From an uncultured Clostridia bacterium (GTDB taxonomy: Bacteria > Bacillota > Clostridia > Oscillospirales > Acutalibacteraceae), in the NCBI GenBank assembly GCA_946407465.1, contig CAMJOD010000007.1, positions 1 through 36,379 of the forward strand: 36,379 nt of DNA. The letters are read 5' to 3'. Shown piece by piece: positions 26,649 through 33,085 of this stretch (position 1 is the stretch's first letter; the number at the start of each line of letters is the position of its first letter). A model generated the notes under the pieces. That model searched no databases and was not told the origin of the DNA. It saw nothing but the letters and a program-made list of their open reading frames with translations. The position numbers and the translations under genes were made by a program.

Positions 26649-27105
26649 CTTCCTCACGCTCCTTCAACGCCTGTTCGGCTTCCTCTCTGCTCAAAAAATA
26701 CATTTTTCCGATCTCGTCCCACGGAACCAAAAAACAATCCTCAAAGCTACACTTTTCCGCATCTCGTTTTCCCAGCCCGTTGATCCAAAAGCCGCGCGTG
26801 CTCACATCAAAAACAATGTCCGGCTCATTGCCGAGCGCACAGTCGACGCCGGTCGTTTGGTAATCCTTCAAATCGTTCTCGTCCAAGCCTTCAATGATAT
26901 ACCACAACTCATTCCCCGGCTTCACCGGATACGGCAGCGCCGCCGACCGGTCACGCGCCAAAAACTGCTCGCAAACATCTCCGTTCAAACACTCTGCCAA
27001 TTCCTGCTGCAAATCCTCCGACATGTGTTCGGCACCGGCTTCCAGCAGACTGTTAATATAAAATCTGCACACCTCAACATGTACACATTCCGCACAAGTT
27101 GCCAT
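26578..27105 (-). CDS. Early protein with CxxCVHVEVC motif, copy 2
   Basis: 175 residues; the ATG at 27105 sits in TAATG with the preceding stop, with GGAGGTGAG upstream. It opens MATCAECVHVEVCRFYINSL, contains a beta-like domain (NELWYIIEGLDENDLKDYQT, DIVFDVSTRGFWINGLGKRD), and ends with the same FLSREEAEQALKERE as its relative at 25728. The last ~20 residues (Gly-rich) overlap the next gene. The identity of the start regions at the DNA level, including the ribosome site, implies duplication of a gene module. Confidence 0.75.
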   Translation of the reverse strand: MATCAECVHVEVCRFYINSLLEAGAEHMSEDLQQELAECLNGDVCEQFLARDRSAALPYPVKPGNELWYIIEGLDENDLKDYQTTGVDCALGNEPDIVFDVSTRGFWINGLGKRDAEKCSFEDCFLVPWDEIGKMYFLSREEAEQALKEREEDEGKGAGVSVGGGEACDRGRAAE

Positions 27106-27695
27106 TACTCGCTCACCTCCTCGTGACGGGGGAGTTCCCCGACCAGCTTCTCATATACCGCCAGCCTGCCGCCCTGCTCGCGCGTCAGCCCCTCCAGCTG
27201 CCGGTTGCGGTCGTCGCACTGCTCATACGTCGCCATGATCGCGTGTAGGTTATGCTGCAAAACCTCGATCGTCTGCTGCTGGGTCTTGATCTGACGGCGC
27301 ATCTTCGCGCACGCCGCATAGATCCTCTGCCGCTTCTGCCGCGCGTCGCGTTCCAGCGCTTTCTGCACCTGCTCCGCGTCGTCCAGCCTGACCTCCAGCG
27401 CATCGATCTCACTCCCCAATTCGTCCACCAGATGTCGTAAAAACAAATTTTCATTCTCATGGTTCTCCAGCTTTGCCTTGAAACTCCTGATATTCTGTAT
27501 CTGCTTTTCCTTCATGCCGTCGCACATGCCGTCGCAGAACTCCACTCTCCTTTTCAGCTTCAAGTTTTCGTTCAGCGCCGCAAACAGCCGCTTTTTCTCC
27601 GCCTGCCGCTCGTTCTTCATCGCCTTGATCTCCGCCTCTTTGAGTCCGATGATCTCCTGCAGGTGCTCGATTTTCTTTTGCTTTGTCAAAAACAT
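27105..27695 (-). CDS. Coiled-coil protein of the early operon
   Basis: 196 residues; AAGGAG followed by an A-rich gap and ATG. It is almost entirely heptad-rich coiled coil (IEHLQEIIGLKEAEIKAMKN, HENENLFLRHLVDELGSEID, ALEVRLDDAEQVQKALERDA), with a CDGMCDGM pair near residue 54. No catalytic motif. Its end (HEEVSE) overlaps the next gene as TAATG. Possibly a scaffold or partner for early proteins. Function unknown. Confidence 0.7.
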   Translation of the reverse strand: MFLTKQKKIEHLQEIIGLKEAEIKAMKNERQAEKKRLFAALNENLKLKRRVEFCDGMCDGMKEKQIQNIRSFKAKLENHENENLFLRHLVDELGSEIDALEVRLDDAEQVQKALERDARQKRQRIYAACAKMRRQIKTQQQTIEVLQHNLHAIMATYEQCDDRNRQLEGLTREQGGRLAVYEKLVGELPRHEEVSE

Positions 27696-27787
27696 GTTTT
27701 TTCTCCTTATCTATTTTAATGTGCAGCTGCCAGCATAAACAGGCGTAGCCCCTTGACCGTGAGGGGCATCGCATATAAAACCGGCAG

Positions 27788-28498
27788 TTACCGCATGCAG
27801 CGGTTATCTTTGTTGTCAATTTCCTTCAACCCGTCCCTGATTTTTTGCAGCCTGTCCCTGCGATCCACCTTGACCGGCACGTTCTTCCGCGCGAACTCGC
27901 GCAGATAATCCGCGTCCAGCGACGCCGCCAAGTCTGCCATGCCGCTGTCCAGCCTGTTCTCAAAAAACGATTGCAGCAGCACCATATAGTCCTCCCAGCG
28001 AATGTGTCCGGCGAGCCGGTCCTGCCATTCATCGGCATGACGAATCACAACCTCCTGACATTTCTTCAAAAAGTCCGGGTCGGTGAGCTTTGCCGCTGTC
28101 AGCTTGTAATGCACGTTGGTATGCGTCAACAGGTCAAGCGCCTCCAGCAACGGCAAAATAAACCGTTCCGCATCCGGCTGCTCGCTCCTAAGCTCACGGA
28201 ACGCCTCGCTCAGCTTCAAGCTTGCCTGCTTGTTGCTCTCGCACCAGCTTTTCCGCTGTGTGGCGTTGTCGGCGGTTTCCAGCGCCAGCTGACGGTATAC
28301 TCCGGCGGCGCGGAACTTGAACTCCGCGCACTGCTCGCGGCTCATGGTGCCTACCAGCGTCATGCTGTACGCCGCGCCCAGCGTCAGCACAAACCAGATG
28401 TCCAAAAAATTCAGGTTCCAAATGCTTTTTCTGTCCAGCTCGCCGTTTGTAAAGGCAATCGCCAGCCCGTCCAGCGCGTCAATTCTTTGTGCGTCCAT
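27788..28498 (-). CDS. Unrecognised helical early protein
   Basis: 236 residues; ATG with AAGGAG about 8 nt upstream. It is rich in helices, with a moderately hydrophobic stretch (LDIWFVLTLGAAYSMTLVGT) near residue 32 that may be one membrane or buried helix. It ends in basic residues (VPVKVDRRDRLQKIRDGLKE). No recognised motif. Its ribosome site abuts the -35 box of a plus-strand promoter at 28511, so transcription of the two units probably interferes. Confidence 0.68.
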   Translation of the reverse strand: MDAQRIDALDGLAIAFTNGELDRKSIWNLNFLDIWFVLTLGAAYSMTLVGTMSREQCAEFKFRAAGVYRQLALETADNATQRKSWCESNKQASLKLSEAFRELRSEQPDAERFILPLLEALDLLTHTNVHYKLTAAKLTDPDFLKKCQEVVIRHADEWQDRLAGHIRWEDYMVLLQSFFENRLDSGMADLAASLDADYLREFARKNVPVKVDRRDRLQKIRDGLKEIDNKDNRCMR

Positions 28499-28510
28499 GG
28501 TTGAATCTCC

Positions 28511-28604
28511 TTGACAAATCTGCTTTCGCCGTTTATAATAAAAGTGTCTTATTTCCTGCGTGCCGTGTCGGCTGTTTCATCAGCCGGTGCGGCACGCATT
28601 TTTT
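28511..28604 (+). ncRNA. Predicted ~59-nt RNA with consensus promoter, antisense to the early operon
   Basis: TTGACA (28511-28516), exactly 17 nt, TATAAT (28534-28539) on the plus strand, both perfect. A start near 28546 is followed within 15 nt by a two-part hairpin (GCGTGCCG 28558-28565 with 28590-28597, and CGGCTG 28569-28574 with 28581-28586) and TTTTTT (28599-28604). No open frame fits. The RNA would be antisense to the last ~25 nt of the gene ending at 28580 and to the intergenic leader of the gene starting at 28498. The coordinates include the promoter. Confidence 0.72.
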
Positions 28605-28927
28605 GTTGTTTCCGCATTCTTTGATGCGCCCAGCACCATCACCCTGTCGTCGGGGTGAATGTGCAGTCGGTGCATTTCCTCAACAGTCAGCGGCGGCGTC
28701 TCGCCGTGATAAGTATACGCCATAAAGATGTTCAGCCTCTCCACCGCTCTGCCGCACAACTTGCCTAAACGGCGCAGGAAGCGACGCAGTTTATAGCCAA
28801 ACGTCGGATTTGTCTCTCCTCGTCTGATGGCGCGGCGCGTTGCCGGTGCGCCCTTTTCCCACAAAAACTGTTCGCCGGTCTTTGCGTTGAAGTAGTAGCC
28901 GTTCTCCCGGTACACTTTTTCTTTCAT
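28580..28927 (-). CDS. Small basic early protein
   Basis: 115 residues; AGGAGG 6 nt before ATG. It opens MKEKVYRENGYYFNAKTGEQ, then has an Arg-rich middle (KLRRFLRRLGKLCGRAVERL) and a helical end (EEMHRLHIHPDDRVMVLGAS). The basic centre suggests nucleic acid contact. Its last 25 nt are covered by the predicted plus-strand RNA terminator at 28558-28604. Function not recognised. Confidence 0.68.
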   Translation of the reverse strand: MKEKVYRENGYYFNAKTGEQFLWEKGAPATRRAIRRGETNPTFGYKLRRFLRRLGKLCGRAVERLNIFMAYTYHGETPPLTVEEMHRLHIHPDDRVMVLGASKNAETTKNACRTG

Positions 28928-28936
28928 GTTATCCTC

Positions 28937-29119
28937 CTAATCTATCATAATTCTGCATTTCAGCCCTGTCCATTCGGTGCATTTTTTGCCCGGTGGGCAG
29001 GGTCGTTTTTGACCCGTATCGAGCAAGTAGTGGCACATGCTCGCTCTGCTTTGGTCGGTCGTGGTTGACCGCCTGTGTCCGCACATCACGCCGTCGCGCA
29101 TACAAGGGTGCTTTTTCAA
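28937..29119 (-). CDS. Small Cys/His-rich protein (CHYLLDTGQKRPCPPGKKC)
   Basis: 60 residues from a TTG at 29119 in a TTGA overlap with the preceding stop; an ATG at 29101 is an alternative. It contains five Cys outside the start region and a pattern (MCHYLLDTGQKRPCPPGKKC) that I recall from clostridial phage zinc-finger mini-proteins. Likely zinc-binding. No function is known to me. Confidence 0.68.
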   Translation of the reverse strand: MKKHPCMRDGVMCGHRRSTTTDQSRASMCHYLLDTGQKRPCPPGKKCTEWTGLKCRIMID

Positions 29120-29370
29120 ACCCTCACCCCCATCAGCTGCGCCAGCGCAGACAAATCATATCCAAGCGCAAACGCCTTTAGCCGTTCACAGGGAATGATG
29201 TATGTCCACTGTTCTTTCTTCCATGCGCTGCCAATCGGCAGCCGTCCGCTCTCAATGCCCTCGCACATCTTGTGCCGGTTTATTCCCAAAAATTGCGCCG
29301 CAATCGCGGTCGGCACGTTCAAATACTCCTCGCCGGTTTTCGGGTCAATTAATAATGACATGTCAGCCAT
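29116..29370 (-). CDS. Helix-turn-helix protein, excisionase-like
   Basis: 84 residues from the ATG at 29370, 6 nt after AAAGGAG; the longer frame upstream has no site. The central part, NVPTAIAAQFLGINRHKMCE followed by GIESGRLPIGSAWKKEQW and YIIPCERLKAFALG, matches the winged HTH of excisionase/MerR-like domains: HTH, then a 'G.LP.G.A...W.Y.IP' wing. Such proteins bind DNA and act as excisionase or early regulators. It is translationally coupled to the downstream Cys-rich gene. Confidence 0.74.
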   Translation of the reverse strand: MADMSLLIDPKTGEEYLNVPTAIAAQFLGINRHKMCEGIESGRLPIGSAWKKEQWTYIIPCERLKAFALGYDLSALAQLMGVRV

Positions 29371-29439
29371 AAGCCGCTCCTTTCCTTTTGGTCGGCAGGC
29401 GCCGTGCGTTCGCCTGCCAAATGTGTACAATAATTGAAA

Positions 29440-29735
29440 AGAGGTTTGAAATGGATTATCGAATCTCCGCCAAGCTGCGCACGGTCAGCTATAGTAATCT
29501 GATTAATTTTTGCCTAAGCCGTTGCTCAGCGCTGCCGCCCTATGCCATAGCTTGTACATTGCGTTTCATAGCGTTTCTTTGCTAAACAAAGCCTTTGCAA
29601 ACAGAACATTCCATAGCCATCGCGTTTCGTCTCAAAACAATGCCCCGGCCAACCGCTGCCGCGCTATGCCTTTTCTAAACAGCGCCTTGTCTTGCTTTCC
29701 CTTTGCAGGGCAATTCCACGCAATGCCGCAGCCTG
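29440..29735 (-). repeat. Low-complexity tract 1 (GGCAAAGC/GGCATAGC-type units)
   Basis: About 300 bp without a convincing gene. Read on the minus strand it is a degenerate mosaic of short units such as GCAAAGG, GGCATAGC, GCGATGGC and AGCAAAG. A purine bias on that strand and absence of long exact repeats distinguish it from a classical satellite. It lies directly after the 206-codon gene. Short plus-strand frames in it have no good support. Confidence 0.72.
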
Positions 29736-30356
29736 TCAGTCGCTTATTTTTTCCCAGTGGAACCGTCCTTTGCCGCTGTTGCGCCATTGGAGCATGCCGC
29801 GCAGCTCGCCGAAGTCCAGCCACTCCTGCACGACTGCCATCAAGTCATATTTCTCATGCTTGTGACACACGATGGTAAACTCCACGAACGTTCCGGCAGG
29901 CACTGTCTCCGAATGCGCAAGGGCAATGCGCTCGCCCTGCGCCGTCTGACCGCGCAGCGGCCGCTGGCAGTCGCCGATTCTGCCGTAATTCTGAAACGGA
30001 ATCTTCCGCTCCTTGATAAAAATGTTGCCGTCAATTACCTTTTTGTGCGCCTTGATTTTTTTACTCTCACTGCCCACCACGCTGCGCAGTGCCGAGCACG
30101 AGTCCTTAAAAAATCCCTTGATTTGGTAGTCCCAGATAAACGGCGTCAGCTTGTCGTCCATCCGCGGAAACACTGTCATACCGCGTTCAATCACCTCACC
30201 GGTGCCCAGCGCCTCAATCTCCTCCGCCCTGCTGGGCGCGTCGGGCGCGTTGTGCGCGATAAAGTTGTCGTGGATTTCGGGGTCGTTCGCGCACGTCCCC
30301 AAAACCTCCTCAAAAAATGTGACTCTAACCTTTAATGTTTCTTTCTGAATTGCCAT
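29736..30356 (-). CDS. Conserved phage protein of unknown function, flanked by two low-complexity tracts
   Basis: 206 residues from the ATG at 30356, 8 nt after AAGGAG; a longer in-frame start lies in the tract upstream and lacks support. It contains FIAHNAPDAPSRAEEIEALG, MTVFPRMDDKLTPFIWDYQI followed by KGFFKDSCSALR, and KKIKAHKKVIDGNIFIKERK, a set of motifs I have seen in prophages of clostridia but cannot name. The predicted fold is alpha/beta with a beta-rich C-terminus (FVEFTIVCHKHEKYDLMAVV). It stands alone between two unusual tracts and is a candidate for binding or producing something related to them. No active site is recognised. Confidence 0.74.
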   Translation of the reverse strand: MAIQKETLKVRVTFFEEVLGTCANDPEIHDNFIAHNAPDAPSRAEEIEALGTGEVIERGMTVFPRMDDKLTPFIWDYQIKGFFKDSCSALRSVVGSESKKIKAHKKVIDGNIFIKERKIPFQNYGRIGDCQRPLRGQTAQGERIALAHSETVPAGTFVEFTIVCHKHEKYDLMAVVQEWLDFGELRGMLQWRNSGKGRFHWEKISD

Positions 30357-31041
30357 TGTCTTATCTCCTTTTTGAATAATTTTTAACGAAGCGAACCGCT
30401 GCAAGCCTAAGCATAGCCCTACCCTGCCATCACATTGCATTGCATAGCTTTGCCCTTTCAACGCACTCCGATGCTTCGCCTTCGCATTTCACAACCAAGC
30501 AATACTATGCCCTCGCTAACCTATGCAATCCATTGCTTTGCCTTTGCTGTTCCCGACTGAGCCCTACCATGCCATTGCTTCACGCCGCTATACCTGCCTT
30601 TGCCGCTGCCATACAGCGCCTCGGTCTGCCATCACATAGCTTTTCCTCGCCACGCTATGCAAAGCCTTTGCGATTCAATGCCGTCCTGTGCCCTCGCAAA
30701 CGTTGCGTATCAATCCCATCGCCTTACGGACCCATCCAATGCCTTGGCAAAGCTTATCTAAGCCATTTCGCTGCAACACATCACCATTCTTTGCCGCCGC
30801 AGCCCTTTTCCTCGCCACGCTATGCCAAGCCTTTGCGATTCAATACTGTCCTTTGCCCTCGCAAACGTTGCGTATCAATCCCATTGCGTAACTGACCAGA
30901 CCAAAGCCTCTGCAAAACATCGCTTTACAACGCCATTGCTTCACGGCGCTATACCTGCCTTTGCCGCCGCCAACAGCGCCATACTATGCTGCTCCTTTGC
31001 AGACTGTTCTATCTTTGCATTGCCGCCGCACATAGCGCCGA
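30357..31041 (-). repeat. Low-complexity tract 2 with internal duplications
   Basis: 685 bp between genes, no credible coding frame. Same unit style as tract 1 on the minus strand. It contains an 82-bp direct repeat (30641-30722 and 30806-30887, 5 mismatches) and a shorter one (30572-30620 and 30933-30980). Both suggest growth by duplication of a larger block. Neither rRNA, tRNA nor promoter-like elements were seen. Confidence 0.75.
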
Positions 31042-31254
31042 TCAAGCGCCTTTCAGCATCTCAAGCCACTCTTGCACCGAGACCACCGCCAGCTCCTTGT
31101 CGCGTTTCCGCAGCCGCCGGTCCAGCTCGTTTTTGACCTTAACAAGCAGGTTGGCAGCCGTCCGCAGCGCCTCGTCGGGAGAATCCACATACTGCTGCAC
31201 AACCGCGTCCCACGCGTTGTGCAAATCCTCCGCCAACACCTCGCGCTCTGTCAC
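31042..31254 (-). CDS. Small helical early protein
   Basis: 70 residues from a GTG at 31254, 9 nt after AGGAGG; a TTG at 31263 abuts that site and is unlikely. Helical, with TEREVLAEDLHNAWDAVVQQ then a Lys/Arg-rich region (VKVKNELDRRLRKRDKELAV). Its ribosome site overlaps the end of the upstream gene. No function recognised. Confidence 0.66.
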   Translation of the reverse strand: MTEREVLAEDLHNAWDAVVQQYVDSPDEALRTAANLLVKVKNELDRRLRKRDKELAVVSVQEWLEMLKGA

Positions 31255-31259
31255 GTTTC

Positions 31260-31472
31260 TCAACCTCCTTCCTCTCTGCGTGCTGTCTGCTCAAACGCCT
31301 TGTATTCGTTCTCCAGCCCCAGCAGCTCAATAATGTGCTTATAGGCTTTCGCCTTGCCCTTTGCCTCGTATGTGTACGGATGAAAGTCCCCAAACTTCTG
31401 TTCAAGCTTTTTCGCCTCCTTCTGACTGTAGAAGCACAGCCCGAACAGCCCAAACATTTTACTGTCCTTCAC
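31260..31472 (-). CDS. Small early protein
   Basis: 70 residues from a GTG at 31472, 7 nt after GGGAGG. The sequence is basic (FYSQKEAKKLEQKFGDFHPY then TYEAKGKAKAYKHIIELLGL). No motif is recognised. The leader TCAAGGGAGGTGAGGAA before the start is shared with the gene at 31972, and a plus-strand promoter begins inside it at 31486. Confidence 0.66.
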   Translation of the reverse strand: MKDSKMFGLFGLCFYSQKEAKKLEQKFGDFHPYTYEAKGKAKAYKHIIELLGLENEYKAFEQTARREEGG

Positions 31473-31485
31473 TTCCTCACCTCCC

Positions 31486-31515
31486 TTGACACCTCTCCTT
31501 TGCCGCTGTTATAAT
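31486..31515 (+). promoter_or_regulatory. Consensus promoter for the Cas2-like gene
   Basis: TTGACA (31486-31491), 18 nt, TATAAT (31510-31515) on the plus strand. Start near 31522 gives a leader of about 18 nt carrying AGGAGG. The promoter resembles the one at 28511 over its length (CTTGACA...CTTT..CCG.T.TATAAT.AAA), so the two probably share ancestry. Its -35 box overlaps the minus-strand ribosome site of the gene at 31472. Confidence 0.82.
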
Positions 31516-31539
31516 GAAATCGGAAAGGAGGTGAAAATT

Positions 31540-31815
31540 ATGGTGTACATGATTACATATGACCTTAATCAAAAAGGTCAGCAATACGAAAACGTAATCG
31601 CTGCTATCAAAGAAGCTTCAAGCGGTGTGTGGTGTAGCTTTTGGAAATCTTCCTACTTAATCAAAAGCAATCTTCCAACCGCCGACGAAGTTTTCAACCG
31701 TATCAAGCCATACCTTGATGCAAACGACACATTATTTGTCACGGAAATCACTGACAACTATCAAGGCTGGCTTTCGGACGCTCAATGGACGTTTGTTGAG
31801 AACTCCTTGTTCTAA
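31540..31815 (+). CDS. Cas2-like / SinR-type small protein
   Basis: 91 residues from the ATG at 31540, 8 nt after AGGAGG. It begins MVYMITYDLNQKGQQYENVI, with D8 in the YDLN position typical of Cas2-like and related ferredoxin-fold nucleases, then EASSGVWCSFWKSSYLIKSN and NDTLFVTEITDNYQGWLS. No cas1 or repeat array was seen, so it is not part of a CRISPR system here. Functions for stand-alone relatives are unclear; a small RNA- or DNA-cleaving toxin or regulator is possible. It has its own promoter, runs against the early operon and is flanked by 18-bp direct repeats, as expected for phage cargo. Its 3' end overlaps the minus-strand gene at 31748 by 68 bp. Confidence 0.7.
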   Translation: MVYMITYDLNQKGQQYENVIAAIKEASSGVWCSFWKSSYLIKSNLPTADEVFNRIKPYLDANDTLFVTEITDNYQGWLSDAQWTFVENSLF

Positions 31816-31972
31816 AATGTTCCATAGCTGAAGTTACGTTTTGTCTCGCACAGCATAGCTCAGAACGCATTGCCGTATCATCTGCACCAATTTCTTCTCG
31901 CTGACTTTGCAAAGCTTTTGCAAGGTCAGCGATTTCTTTTGGCTCACCTTTAATAACGATCTCTACGCGCAC
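31748..31972 (-). CDS. Small early protein, 'IKGEPKEIADL' type
   Basis: 74 residues from a GTG at 31972, preceded by GGGAGG at the same spacing as the gene at 31472. It starts RVEIVIKGEPKEIADLAKAL, a beta-alpha pattern I recall from small clostridial phage proteins, then a helix-rich stretch (SQREEIGADDTAMRSELC) and a low-complexity end (SQQTSIERPKASLDSCQ). That tail overlaps the Cas2-like gene on the other strand. Function unknown. Confidence 0.6.
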   Translation of the reverse strand: MRVEIVIKGEPKEIADLAKALQSQREEIGADDTAMRSELCCARQNVTSAMEHFRTRSSQQTSIERPKASLDSCQ

Positions 31973-32025
31973 TTCCTCACCTCCCTTGCTCTTGCTGTTG
32001 GTTATTATTCCGTTTGAAATATTTC

Positions 32026-32054
32026 TTGACGTTTTCCAAATTATTTTGTAAAAT
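32026..32054 (+). promoter_or_regulatory. Promoter of the AT-rich plus-strand gene
   Basis: TTGACG (32026-32031), 17 nt, TAAAAT (32049-32054) on the plus strand, followed by a leader of about 24 nt with AGGTGA before the ATG at 32085. Confidence 0.8.
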
Positions 32055-32084
32055 GAAATCAAATATTTTATGTAGGTGACTTAC

Positions 32085-32702
32085 ATGGGACTTATTGACT
32101 ATTGGAAACAGCAAAACCAACTAAGAAAAGAAATGGATCAACTTAAACTGAATTTCTATAACCTCGTAGATCTGATGGAGTGTGACCCTGCTCACTTAAC
32201 AAAACTACAAACGCTGATTATATATCCGTTTTGCTTTACTGACAATCAAAAGAACACTGCTTTTCTTTTTGAAAACGTCATATGCGAAATAGAAACTTAT
32301 ATACTCGGTACATTCTGGGTTTATTTATACACCTATTGCGAAATAAAGAACAGGGTTGGAAACAAAGAACGCTTTGCAAAAGAATACAAGTCATACTGTG
32401 CATTAATTCTATCCAAAAGGTATAACAAACCCTACGACTGCATTATGGAGTTGTTAGAAAAAAGATATAAGTTTTACCTCACTTATACGTCTAAATTAGA
32501 AATGCACTTCAAGCAGATTATTTTACTTAGCCAAGAAGCGGACTCATTCATAGATTACAACCGCAATTATCCGGCTGTCATTATAGATGCTATGCAGGAC
32601 TTCCGTTTGCAGGCTATCATAAAAGGGTACTTAGAAGGTGTACTCGAAGCCAGTCAAGCACAAATTCACACTCTAACTGATTCATACAATCGCTATTGGT
32701 AA
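32085..32702 (+). CDS. Unrecognised AT-rich cargo protein
   Basis: 205 residues from the ATG at 32085, with AGGTG 6 nt upstream. Strongly helical, Tyr/Lys/Leu-rich (GLIDYWKQQNQLRKEMDQLK, FLFENVICEIETYILGTFWV, YLYTYCEIKNRVGNKERFAK, LEKRYKFYLTYTSKLEMHFK). No signal peptide; the LGTFWVYLYTY part is hydrophobic but short. It is AT-rich compared with its surroundings and transcribed against the early operon from its own promoter, between cro and the rest of that operon. This is the usual situation for accessory (moron) genes such as superinfection exclusion or abortive infection factors. I do not recognise the family. Confidence 0.68.
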   Translation: MGLIDYWKQQNQLRKEMDQLKLNFYNLVDLMECDPAHLTKLQTLIIYPFCFTDNQKNTAFLFENVICEIETYILGTFWVYLYTYCEIKNRVGNKERFAKEYKSYCALILSKRYNKPYDCIMELLEKRYKFYLTYTSKLEMHFKQIILLSQEADSFIDYNRNYPAVIIDAMQDFRLQAIIKGYLEGVLEASQAQIHTLTDSYNRYW

Positions 32703-32720
32703 CAGTTTTAGTTCATATTT

Positions 32721-32945
32721 CTAAACCGCTTGCGCAAAAAAATAAGCCGGGACTTCGTTCACATCAATATTCAAAATGCGGGTGCTCTTAATAATATCGC
32801 TTTGCGTAAATTCGTTTTTGTTATTCAGTTTACTGGAAAGCGTATTCAATGAGCACCCTAATTTTTCCGCAAACACAGAGTAAGTGCCGCAAATCTCACG
32901 TATTCTCCCTTTTAATTTGCTATAATCAAAATCCTTAACACCCAT
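32721..32945 (-). CDS. Cro-like repressor (DUF739-type)
   Basis: 74 residues; ATG with GGAGGTGAG about 6 nt upstream. The pattern DYSKLKGRIREICGTYSVFA with EKLGCSLNTLSSKLNNKNEF then TQSDIIKSTRILNIDVNEV and the end AYFFAQAV matches the small DUF739/Cro-like DNA-binding family of Firmicutes phages. It should bind the CTAAAC sites in the divergent control region and favour lytic growth. It is transcribed from a strong promoter with the palindrome at its start site and is the natural first gene of the early operon. Confidence 0.82.
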   Translation of the reverse strand: MGVKDFDYSKLKGRIREICGTYSVFAEKLGCSLNTLSSKLNNKNEFTQSDIIKSTRILNIDVNEVPAYFFAQAV

Positions 32946-32959
32946 TTGCTCACCTCCTT

Positions 32960-33066
32960 GTTTAGTTTTCTAAACTTACTATATCACAGCTTATTTTATT
33001 TGTCAACAATTTTTTCTAAACTTTTTACAAAAAAAGCTTGATTTTTTCTAAACGATATTGTAATAT
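32960..33066. promoter_or_regulatory. Divergent switch region: two promoters and CTAAAC operators
   Basis: The cro promoter (minus) is TTGACA (33006-33001), 17 nt, TATAGT (32983-32978). The repressor promoter (plus) is TTGATT (33038-33043), 17 nt, TAATAT (33061-33066). A perfect palindrome GTTTAG-TTTT-CTAAAC (32960-32975) lies at the cro start site. Single CTAAAC half-sites are at 33016-33021, upstream of the cro -35, and at 33048-33053, inside the repressor promoter spacer. This arrangement fits repression of cro and autoregulation of the repressor. Confidence 0.83.
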
Positions 33067-33085
33067 AGATTTGAGGTGATTATCA

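Larger units (their letters stand above)
31471..31988. repeat. 18-bp direct repeats flanking the Cas2-like cassette
   Basis: ACTTCCTCACCTCCCTTG occurs at 31471-31488 and again at 31971-31988, exactly 500 bp apart. Each is the start region of a minus-strand gene. The repeats bracket the plus-strand Cas2-like gene, its promoter and the gene at 31748. Confidence 0.85.

Noticed and set aside
27457-27819. Minus-strand frame with an attractive Cys pattern (CGNCRFYMRCPSRSRGYACL)
   Set aside because: The start is a TTG too close to a weak site, and most of the frame overlaps the coiled-coil gene in a different phase. The first ~35 residues could be a tiny real gene or the remains of one, but support is insufficient.
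29451-29585. Short plus-strand frame (MDYRISAKLRTVSYSNLINF...) with an AGAGG-like site
   Set aside because: It runs into the low-complexity tract, has no clear promoter, and its last half is tract sequence.
31540-31815. CRISPR adaptation module suggested by a Cas2-like protein
   Set aside because: No cas1, no other cas gene and no repeat-spacer array are visible nearby.
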